From CAZVGZ01 sp964627605 (GTDB lineage Bacteria > Latescibacterota > MWCZ01 > CAZVGZ01), in NCBI GenBank assembly GCA_964627605.1, contig CAZVGZ010000001.1, positions 124,001-188,000 on the forward strand: a DNA stretch of 64,000 nucleotides, in the 5' to 3' direction. Under the pieces are notes generated by a model that worked only from the letters and a program-made list of their open reading frames with translations, was not told the origin of the DNA and searched no databases. This document shows, in pieces, positions 57,801 to 64,000 of this stretch. The position numbers and the translations under genes are program-made. Each line of letters opens with the position of its first letter. Position 1 is the stretch's first letter.

Positions 57801-57955
57801 GTCTCGACAGATCGCCACTCAAAACCACCGTAGGAGACTTTGTTGCGACCAAAAACCTCGCTCTGAGCTTGGCTTGGCGACCCTGTGAACATCAGGCTGA
57901 CAAACACCGCCGCCGATGCCACACGCCCAACTTGACGCGAATATCTCCTAATCAT
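54836..57955 (-). CDS. HExxH peptidase / PD40 propeller / surface-antigen barrel fusion protein
   Basis: 1039 aa. Start ATG 57955 has GGAGAAGGG eight bases before; longer frames to 58006 lack an RBS. A signal peptide (RRYSRQVGRVASAAVFVSLM) precedes a gluzincin-type domain with HHELSHA at ~143 and WWIEGLAEY ~25 residues later. Six or so TolB-like PD40 blades (about 300-590) with SPDG/SPxGxKIAF motifs follow. The last ~350 residues look like a BamA/Omp85-type surface-antigen barrel, ending YYWSLGWDF with terminal Phe. Likely outer-membrane protease. Close to sppA. Confidence 0.65.
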   Translation of the reverse strand: MIRRYSRQVGRVASAAVFVSLMFTGSPSQAQSEVFGRNKVSYGGFEWRSVETEHFDIYFYDAMDDIAKVAMVIAEDAYEQISKIYHYELRNRVPILIYRSHNAFTQTHTSPQILTEGTKGFTEFLKNRVVIPFEGSYPAFRHVIHHELSHAVFLDMLFGREIAQGIYSTPIPLWWIEGLAEYTSQPWDAESDMWVRDAVVGNEMRLDGYFAYRGGQAIIYYIAETHGPEKIAAILDHLRSSRNFDAAIKSSLGVSLKELGDAWERDLKKVYWPEVARREVADEVAESLTNHQEDFAFFNVSPAFSPHGDKIAFMTGKELYTSIHVMSAIDGKHLWRVVTGEQSGSYEGMHFLRGGITWSPDAQQMAFAAKSGEQDKLYVVDARSGELQREFALDMDGVFGPSWSPKGGRLAFVGVKGARSDLYILDLDDEHLTRLTDDRFDEYSPSWAPDGKFIAFASDRNLDRSDDAMSLLYGNRDIFVVHARTQRVRQITDHPSDDNSPSWSPEGDKLVFTSDRNGIYNLHIVGIGVSGGLPDGESTVRPLTNLLGGAFSPDWSRGGNKIAFAGFRNSGWDIFVLRDPLEKVITDSLSRAFFVDWGHTTFGGPENAGHRPSRTGRRAAPSHTVVAADSAVASDRMMGPIVRPDSREQLSELVSRSAKDSTRFLFNPNRYETDFGVDHIGGQASFSTFGGFGGSMVLQASDLMGYHQVVTAVQLYRDLKDSDFLVMYMYLKHRLNIGGYFSQVNNYYPRTTLFQGQRLNVYDNIRQRSLGGFGSYPLNQYQRVEAGTDIYSYTSFQAVNDDFGSGRPQQTLKAFLPFVAFVHDNSLWGFFGPLTGSRARLDLTITPRQYNTNLFGIAKADVRQYVRTGDLSNVAIRVAGGVSWGRDKQVFYVGGLPQWINFDQAFVVGEEQSNNLFAGFVWPVRGLNYYDLRGSKYAVVNLEYRFPLIWAVIGSFPFTILRNVGGVFFLDMARTWDPPNSQNGGVVFGGAPDRLLGGYGYGMRLNLGVLALKFDVAWQTDLEDTFGDARYYWSLGWDF

Positions 57956-58138
57956 CGCCAAAACCCTTCTCCCCAGCGAGCCATACATCCGGCTAGATCT
58001 GCGCAAAGCCCTCTTTCTGCGTGCTCCAAGTGAACAGAGAGTTCGAGCATCGCGGAATCAATTTGATTCTCCTGCACAGATGTAACGCGACTCGACACCA
58101 CTCTGTTCCTAACGAGTGAAACGGTGCCACTGGACAGA

Positions 58139-60559
58139 TTATTGCCCCAATGACCCCGCCAAGGGATCAATCAGAAGTGGCGACTGGCCTCTAAGGCGCC
58201 AGATCGCTGGCAGTAGCGCACTTGCATCGGCCTGCCACACAGCATCCCAAAACGACGGTGTTTCAGGCAGAACCAACAGACTTGCGTCCTCTAGTTCTGC
58301 CATCTCAAGCGCTATATCCAGAGCGTCGTAGAGACCACCGAGCTGATCCACCAAGCCGTACTTCAGCGCAGATTCCCCGCTATAGAAACGTCCTCGGCCC
58401 AACGAGTCCACATCAGCCGCATTCATATTTCGGCCCTCTGCGACCCGGTCGACGAAGACATCGTAGACATCGCGAACGCCTTTGCGAAGCATCTCCCACT
58501 GTTCATCGGTCAAGCTCTGCTGCGAACTGTATACATCGGCATTCCGCCCGCGCTTGAGGATCACGGTGTTGATGCCAAGTTTGCTGTACAGATCGGTCAT
58601 GACCATCTTGCCGCTAAATACGCCTATACTCCCAACAACCGCTCCTGGGGGTGCTAAGATGGTGTCTGCCGCGCAGGCGACGTAGTAGCCCCCGCTAGCG
58701 GCGACATCCCCCATCGATACTATGACGGGCTTGCCATCTTCCACAGCTTGATGCAGCTCTTGCCAGATAAGGTCCGACGCCAACGCCGAGCCACCTGGGG
58801 AATCCACGCGAAACACTATCGCCTTGACGCTGTCGTTTTTTCTAGCGCGGCGGATCGCCTTGCCGATGGTCTCGGCACCCATCCCTTGAGAACCCGAAAA
58901 AAAGTCTGAGCTGCTCTCTCCCAGGACGATCGTCCCGCTAGCGAAAATCAGGGCGATTTGAGGCCGGGAGCCCCACCGGTCGTCATGGTAGCGACGCCTT
59001 CTCACATCCACAAACTTTTGGGGAATTATAGAATCGCCTGCGCCGACCATCTCTTTTATCGCATCTTTGGCCTCGCTGCGATACCCGATTTTGTCTAAAA
59101 GTCCCACCGATACAGCGTCATTGGCGAGCATTGGCGAAATGTCGATCAGCTTTGTCAGGCTGTCTGGAATCATCCCTCGGCTTTGGGCAATGCGATCGAC
59201 TATCTGTTCATACCAATCGTCGAGAAGAGATTCCAGCTGCTCGCGGTCAGCCGCAGAGATAGTGGTATCTGTAAGGGTCTCCATAGCTGACTTATATCTG
59301 CCTATTCGTGCGAATTCCGGTGTGATACCTAGCTTGTCCAACGTCCCTTTTAGAAATGGCACAGTGGCAGAAAAACCGATGAGATTTAAGGTGCCCAGTC
59401 GGGGCATCACGATCGAATCGGCGACGGAGGCGATATAATACTCCCTGGTATCCATCTCCTCGGCGTAGACTACCAGCGACTTTCCAACGCCGATAAACCT
59501 CTCCAGCGCCTGGCGAATCTCATAGGCGGTGCCCTGCCCCACCGCCATGGGACCCAATTCAAGATACATTCCATCTATAGTGGGGTCGTCGGTGGCGTTG
59601 CGTATTTCAGACAAGATATTTACCAGCGACCTGGCACTGGCACCAAAAAGGCTAAACCCGGGGTCTTGATCTTGTATTGAGCCCTGAAGCCGAAGTCGGG
59701 CCATCTGGCCACTGGGATTGAAAATGGTCCTTGTGTTGCGCGCTCTCTGGCCCTCTGCAACCACCCATGACCGACCTGTGTTGCCATCCTTGTCTAACTC
59801 AATTGAACCGCCCATCGCTCCCGTGGGGAAGCCAAATCCAACAGACACCAACACGTTCTTGTTGTCATCGTACTGGACGCCCATCGAAATGCCAGGAATC
59901 GCGCTGATCTCGCCGCCGACTTTCCAACCGCCAGGGTCGGACCAGCTGTCGTCCTCCTGCCACGTTGCGTCAGCAAAGGCCTTAAAGCGGCCACCAGGGA
60001 GCCTCAATGCTAATCCGCTATTGAGGTAGGTGCCGAATTCTTTTGGAGCTGAGATGTCGTTGAGCGCAACGCCCAAGGACAGCCATGGTGTAGGTCGCGC
60101 AGTCAGGCCGGCGGAAAGAGCCCAGTAGCCATCGGTGCTATCCAGACCGCCGTCCAGATCAGAGTAGCTTACGGTCATGCCGGAGTAGACTCCAGCGTTA
60201 GATTCTTTTCCGAATCCGAACAACCAGCGGTTCATGTTACCGTTGTCGCCAAAATTGACCCGCCGAAAACCGAACCCACCACCGTCGCCTGCCAGAAGCA
60301 CGTTCGTATAGGTTGTGTCGTTGCCCAAAGACCGTGAGAGAAAAATTGTTCCGTAGCGCCGGATGCCTATGCCGCCAGGGTTAATCGACAGTGCTGTGGC
60401 CCCCTCGGCAAGCGCCACAGAAGTCGGCGCACCTGTCAACGGAACTTGCGCCCAAATGGGCGTAACTATCAGGGCAATCAGCAGCGGCAACCCGAAACGC
60501 CACAACCTACACGTTGATGTCGCGGTGTTCCCACATGCGAACAGATTCCGGCTGGTCAT
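58139..60559 (-). CDS. sppA: Signal peptide peptidase SppA with N-terminal beta-barrel domain
   Basis: 806 aa. A signal peptide (FGLPLLIALIVTPIWAQ) is followed by ~250 residues of beta-strand-rich sequence typical of a PorV-like/outer-membrane barrel. The SppA part (about 290-800) has the 67K double domain: the general base Lys in RIGRYKSAMETL (~422) and the nucleophile Ser in DVAASGGYYVA (~617), and the SPGGSALASD loop. E. coli SppA is an inner-membrane protein without the barrel. ATG 60559 abuts the rpoN stop. Confidence 0.75.
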   Translation of the reverse strand: MTSRNLFACGNTATSTCRLWRFGLPLLIALIVTPIWAQVPLTGAPTSVALAEGATALSINPGGIGIRRYGTIFLSRSLGNDTTYTNVLLAGDGGGFGFRRVNFGDNGNMNRWLFGFGKESNAGVYSGMTVSYSDLDGGLDSTDGYWALSAGLTARPTPWLSLGVALNDISAPKEFGTYLNSGLALRLPGGRFKAFADATWQEDDSWSDPGGWKVGGEISAIPGISMGVQYDDNKNVLVSVGFGFPTGAMGGSIELDKDGNTGRSWVVAEGQRARNTRTIFNPSGQMARLRLQGSIQDQDPGFSLFGASARSLVNILSEIRNATDDPTIDGMYLELGPMAVGQGTAYEIRQALERFIGVGKSLVVYAEEMDTREYYIASVADSIVMPRLGTLNLIGFSATVPFLKGTLDKLGITPEFARIGRYKSAMETLTDTTISAADREQLESLLDDWYEQIVDRIAQSRGMIPDSLTKLIDISPMLANDAVSVGLLDKIGYRSEAKDAIKEMVGAGDSIIPQKFVDVRRRRYHDDRWGSRPQIALIFASGTIVLGESSSDFFSGSQGMGAETIGKAIRRARKNDSVKAIVFRVDSPGGSALASDLIWQELHQAVEDGKPVIVSMGDVAASGGYYVACAADTILAPPGAVVGSIGVFSGKMVMTDLYSKLGINTVILKRGRNADVYSSQQSLTDEQWEMLRKGVRDVYDVFVDRVAEGRNMNAADVDSLGRGRFYSGESALKYGLVDQLGGLYDALDIALEMAELEDASLLVLPETPSFWDAVWQADASALLPAIWRLRGQSPLLIDPLAGSLGQ

Positions 60560-62059
60560 CTAAAGCTCTTTTCTGCCTCTGGCAGGCGGGATGCGCATCC
60601 GATCCCGATATTTAGCGACGGTACGGCGCGCGATGTTCGTGCCCTCGGTTTGTAGAGTTTTGGCTATGGCTTGATCGCTCAGCGGCTTGTGAGAATCCTC
60701 ACCGCCAACGATCTCCTTGATGCGGTTCATCGTGGCTTTTGCTGAGACATCGTCGCCATCGGCTGACCCCAGTCCGCCATCGAAAAAGAATTTTAGTTCG
60801 TGGACTCCGTGGGGAGTCTGGACGTATTTGCCGTCGGAGACGCGGGAGACCGTTGAGACATGCATGTCGATGTCGTCAGCCACCTCCTGGAGCACCATGG
60901 GCTTTAATCGGCTAATCCCGTGGGCGAAAAATTCCCTTTGGCGTTCGACTATGGATTTCATCACCTTGAGCATCGTGCTGCGACGTTGCTCAATGGACTT
61001 GATAAGCCAGTTCGCCGATTCGATCCGCTCCCTTATATAAGACTTCGTGTCACCGCTATAAGGCCCCTGAAGTAGCGCTCGAGATGTTGGACTTATTCTA
61101 AGTGACGGGGTGTTTCTGTCGTTGAGAATAATCTCCCAATCGTCGCCATGCTGCTCTAGCACCAAGTCGGGCACTACGGTCTGCTCTGAAGCACCAAACA
61201 TGGAGGACGCTGGTTTGGGGCTTAGCGCAGAGATAATCTCCAAGGCTTGAGATATCTCTGTGTCCGCCACTTTGAGCTTGCGAGCGATCTCCCTGAGCCG
61301 TCTTTTGAGAAGGTTTTCGAACTGTTCATCGACTACCCTATAGGCCGTGGTCTCCTCAAGCTCTTTTTCCCGCAACTGTATTAGAAGCGCCTCGCGGGTG
61401 TCCCTGGCACCAACACCTGGCGGATCAAAGGTTTGGACGACTAAAAGAACCCCCTCAACCTCCTCGAGTGTCACCTCCAGAGCCTTAGCAATCTCCTCAA
61501 TTGGCTCCATCAGAAAGCCGTTCTTGTCGAGGTTGCCGAGGATGTACTCGCCAATAACGACCTGGGTCTCAGTGTCAACATCCAGATGGAGCTGCTCTGT
61601 CAAATGTTCGCCCAAGGAAGCCTCGTAGACTGGCAGCCTCTCTCGCAGTTCCAGCGACCAGTCCACTTCTTTGCGGATGCCGAGGTGCTGCTCGAATGAG
61701 TCCTCCATCAAAAACTCATCGACCGCCTCGTCCCAAGCTTCGTCAATGTCGTTTTCGAGTTTCTCGTCGGTCTGCTGCTCCTCGGCTGAATCTACAGCGT
61801 CGAGTTCGAGGTCGCTCTCGTCGGCGTCCGAACTGTCATCAGGCGGCTCCTCGCCGTCGCTCTCCTGCGGCAGTTCGCCCTCGTCGTCGGCGACTTCGCC
61901 GTCGGCCAACTCTTCGAGCACGGGGTTGGTTTCGAGTTCCTGTTGGATCGCCTGCTCAAGCTCTACTGTGGGGAGCTGAAGTAGCCGGAGTGACTGTATC
62001 AACTGTGGCGCAAGCTTTTGAAGCTGACGCATCTCCTGGGATATACGCATCCCTAGCAC
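60560..62059 (-). CDS. rpoN: RNA polymerase sigma-54 factor
   Basis: 499 aa. Region I has the Gln/Leu-rich QLQKLAPQLIQSLRLLQLP, then a long acidic linker (about 55-115), the core-binding domain, the HTH and the RpoN box ARRTVAKYRDRMRIPP near the end. It directs transcription of enhancer-dependent promoters. GTG 62059 has GGGAG seven bases upstream. Overlaps lptA by seven bases. Confidence 0.96.
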   Translation of the reverse strand: MLGMRISQEMRQLQKLAPQLIQSLRLLQLPTVELEQAIQQELETNPVLEELADGEVADDEGELPQESDGEEPPDDSSDADESDLELDAVDSAEEQQTDEKLENDIDEAWDEAVDEFLMEDSFEQHLGIRKEVDWSLELRERLPVYEASLGEHLTEQLHLDVDTETQVVIGEYILGNLDKNGFLMEPIEEIAKALEVTLEEVEGVLLVVQTFDPPGVGARDTREALLIQLREKELEETTAYRVVDEQFENLLKRRLREIARKLKVADTEISQALEIISALSPKPASSMFGASEQTVVPDLVLEQHGDDWEIILNDRNTPSLRISPTSRALLQGPYSGDTKSYIRERIESANWLIKSIEQRRSTMLKVMKSIVERQREFFAHGISRLKPMVLQEVADDIDMHVSTVSRVSDGKYVQTPHGVHELKFFFDGGLGSADGDDVSAKATMNRIKEIVGGEDSHKPLSDQAIAKTLQTEGTNIARRTVAKYRDRMRIPPARGRKEL

Positions 62060-63354
62060 TGGGCGACTCCCTGAGTCAAACCAGTTTTACCAAAAACACT
62101 AACATCCGACGATCGCCGCAGGCCACCTGTGGTATCTGTTGGGGTGCGATACAGCCCCTGCACACCACCGCGGATGTTGACACTCCGCATCCGACCGTCT
62201 TCAAAACCAAGCTGGATCGTGTCACCGCTGGCTTCGTTGAACTCATTGGTATCAGCCGGTCGGAACCAGCTTCGGGCTGTACCGACGACCCGAAGTCCGG
62301 TCACCTGATCCTCATCAATTGAAAAAGCGATCGATTTCCCGACAACCCATCCCTCGCCACTCACCTCCCCAGCCTCGTCTGTTTCCACAGCAGTACCTTC
62401 TGCTCGACCGACGACCTCTATCTGACGAATACGCATGTCTTTGTGGAGGAAAACGTCCATCCGTTCGCCGAGCACTACACTTCGGGTGCGGCCGTCCTTC
62501 TCTTCGGTGTTGTGGATCGCTTGGGGCCGACCGCGCAACCACAGCCTGCCTGCTGCCTGGTTGAGACGTAGCGAATCGCACGTCGCGTGAAGAAGGCCCC
62601 GCGTGATGGTCACCCCTCCCCAAACACTGGCTTGGCGGCTCGTGTCAGCACCAGACAGTCGCATGGTATCACCCTCGACCTCCAGAGTTCCGTCAGGACT
62701 GCCACGGGAGAGCATCGGCCGACCGGTAATCAGAGCCTCATTGCGGTCAGGCTCAAACACAATACGTTTTCCTCGCACGATGGTGGACTCCGCTGAATCC
62801 GCCAACATCACCGCGCCCTCAGCTATCAGAGTACCAGCCCGGTCGTCGTACAACGCTCTGTTCGCCTCAACCGTTTGACCATCGCCAATGACGCGCACCC
62901 TTCCTTTGGCCTCGCCCCACTTGAGGTCGGGTCTATAGGTGAGCGTGTCCGCCCAAAGCGTTCGGTTGGTGTCTTTGAGGGAGACACTGCCGATCAGCCG
63001 GACCAACGCACCGTCTCCACGTCTGTGGGGATCAGATGGCCAGTAGACCACCGAGTCCGCGAACATCGTCCGGCCCTTTTCGACGATCTGTACGTTTCCA
63101 GCGAGCCACGCCACACCCAAATGGTCGTTGTAGGTGGCTCGACGCGCTGACAGACGGCGACTACTGTCCCAGACACGGACGTTGCCTCGGTACGTCTTGA
63201 TGAACCTGTTGCCAGCCCGTTTGACCCTCGTATTGCGGGCTGTCACTGTCAGTGTTGCGCCTTGCACTACGACGATCGTCGCTAGAGCCAGGCCGACGCC
63301 CACCAACCCGCCGAACCGAATCCGCTCTGTATATGGGCCATCGGATCGAAACAT
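62053..63354 (-). CDS. lptA: LptA/OstA-type LPS transport protein (extended)
   Basis: 433 aa, more than twice the size of E. coli LptA. One membrane/signal segment (LVGVGLALATIVVVQGATL) is followed by OstA beta-jellyroll repeats such as TYRGNVRVWDSSRRLSARRATY and GRVRVIGDGQTVEANRALYDD, repeated three or more times. It bridges the periplasm in LPS export. lptB, usually between lptA and rpoN, is absent here. Confidence 0.75.
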   Translation of the reverse strand: MFRSDGPYTERIRFGGLVGVGLALATIVVVQGATLTVTARNTRVKRAGNRFIKTYRGNVRVWDSSRRLSARRATYNDHLGVAWLAGNVQIVEKGRTMFADSVVYWPSDPHRRGDGALVRLIGSVSLKDTNRTLWADTLTYRPDLKWGEAKGRVRVIGDGQTVEANRALYDDRAGTLIAEGAVMLADSAESTIVRGKRIVFEPDRNEALITGRPMLSRGSPDGTLEVEGDTMRLSGADTSRQASVWGGVTITRGLLHATCDSLRLNQAAGRLWLRGRPQAIHNTEEKDGRTRSVVLGERMDVFLHKDMRIRQIEVVGRAEGTAVETDEAGEVSGEGWVVGKSIAFSIDEDQVTGLRVVGTARSWFRPADTNEFNEASGDTIQLGFEDGRMRSVNIRGGVQGLYRTPTDTTGGLRRSSDVSVFGKTGLTQGVAQC

Positions 63355-63402
63355 CTGTCTACATTGCCCGCCTCAATGAGTCCCACGACGCACCACTTGA
63401 CG

Positions 63403-64000
63403 CTAACGCTCCAGCGTCTCAGAAATCTCGCCAAACGACCGGTCGGTGCGACCAGTAACGGACCGCATCGTCCACTCGCTCAAATCCTTGTTCGCCACTA
63501 GACCGATCCCCTCTTCGACAGTCCCACCTGAGCTGATTTTTACCCGACCATCGGCATTGAGCCGCCCTGCGTCTTGATCCCACTTCAGCTCCTCGGTCTC
63601 CAGCGTGACGTCATCCTCATTCGCTATGGATACCGATCCTTTAGCCACAATCGTGTGGTTGATGTCGTCGGCATCGACTCTGTCTGCGGTGAGAACAGTC
63701 GGCCCTGTTTCCGCGTCGCCAAAAAGATTGAGGCGCACCTCTCCCATCACACGGGCAACTCGTCGTCGCTCGTCGAGACTTCCTGAAGTACCGGTTACCA
63801 CACCAGCCTGGCTGCCGTCTTTCTTAAACAGGTCCACCGTCACACCTTCATCCATCTCCACCAGCTTCGCGCCAACAAATCTGCGGACATGCCCGGCACG
63901 AATGATCGCGCTCACCTGACCGGCGTCCGACCAGATGATCTTGGAGTCCCATAGCTCTTGGTCAGGGTCAGGGCGCGCACCCGACTGAGTCTCTGGTGGT
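63403..64000 (-). CDS. lptC: LptC-family LPS export protein (partial, cut by window edge)
   Basis: Frame continues to the right edge. Residues PDQELWDSKIIWSDAGQVSA then HVRRFVGAKLVEM and HTIVAKGSVSIANEDDVTLE match LptC, which hands LPS to LptA. N-terminus outside the window. 48 bases before lptA, same operon. Confidence 0.8.
   Translation of the reverse strand, partial: PPETQSGARPDPDQELWDSKIIWSDAGQVSAIIRAGHVRRFVGAKLVEMDEGVTVDLFKKDGSQAGVVTGTSGSLDERRRVARVMGEVRLNLFGDAETGPTVLTADRVDADDINHTIVAKGSVSIANEDDVTLETEELKWDQDAGRLNADGRVKISSGGTVEEGIGLVANKDLSEWTMRSVTGRTDRSFGEISETLER

Overview
The window looks like a piece of a draft genome or MAG (one 10-base N gap at 47465-47474) from a free-living or host-associated Gram-negative bacterium with moderately high GC. 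An LPS export system (lptC, lptA), several outer-membrane beta-barrel proteins and a sigma-54 gene show a two-membrane envelope. Uroporphyrinogen-decarboxylase-like, amidohydrolase, DUF4091/GH and Gfo/Idh genes, together with a large surface beta-barrel protein, recall the FCB-type candidate phyla such as Latescibacterota or Poribacteria. That placement is inference from gene content and no marker tree was run.

Layout: 1-3.6 kb carries the mutS end, a decayed secretion-ATPase N-domain remnant, a degenerate receiver protein, mutL and an SDR. 3.8-6.3 kb holds yggX, a divergent polysaccharide deacetylase and a Gfo/Idh oxidoreductase. 6.5-16 kb is an accessory zone rich in broken genes: a UroD-like gene, a UroD/GH chimera, an oligogalacturonide-lyase remnant, a molybdate transporter, and four genes with good RBSs or family-like sequence but in-frame stops. 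16-18.2 kb holds a phosphoesterase, rubrerythrin and a previously hidden 54-residue secreted peptide with its own terminator. 18.6-30 kb is housekeeping: SRP RNA-dnaX-ybaB-recR, pgsA-pgpA-cinA-DnaI/DnaC-like loader-ksgA, a surface barrel, YwiC, a cysteine-less CsoR-type regulator and a methyltransferase. 30-35 kb holds TauE, DoxX and nuoABCDE, with pduO-type adenosyltransferase on the other strand. 35.7-38.8 kb holds a double amidohydrolase and a GH43/32-like protein. 38.8-43.1 kb is a pyrimidine operon (promoter, attenuator, pyrR-pyrB-pyrC-carA). 43.2-47.6 kb is the ribosomal block rplM-rpsI, rpsB-tsf-pyrH-frr with a terminator. 47.6-54.4 kb is a membrane-lipid or envelope-like cluster (two SDRs, a flippase-like membrane protein, a GMC oxidoreductase) plus a DUF4091 hydrolase. 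54.4-64 kb on the minus strand is the envelope operon lptC-lptA-rpoN-sppA (fused to a beta-barrel) and a peptidase/propeller/Omp85-type protein.

The most distinctive signals are: (i) many accessory genes interrupted by single nonsense codons of all three kinds while every core gene is intact, pointing to ongoing gene decay; (ii) unusual domain fusions in the envelope proteins (SppA with an N-terminal barrel; HExxH peptidase with PD40 propeller and surface-antigen barrel); (iii) an intact small secreted peptide gene; and (iv) a four-gene SDR/flippase/GMC/SDR cluster of unknown product. No CRISPR array, tRNA, rRNA or IS element was recognised.
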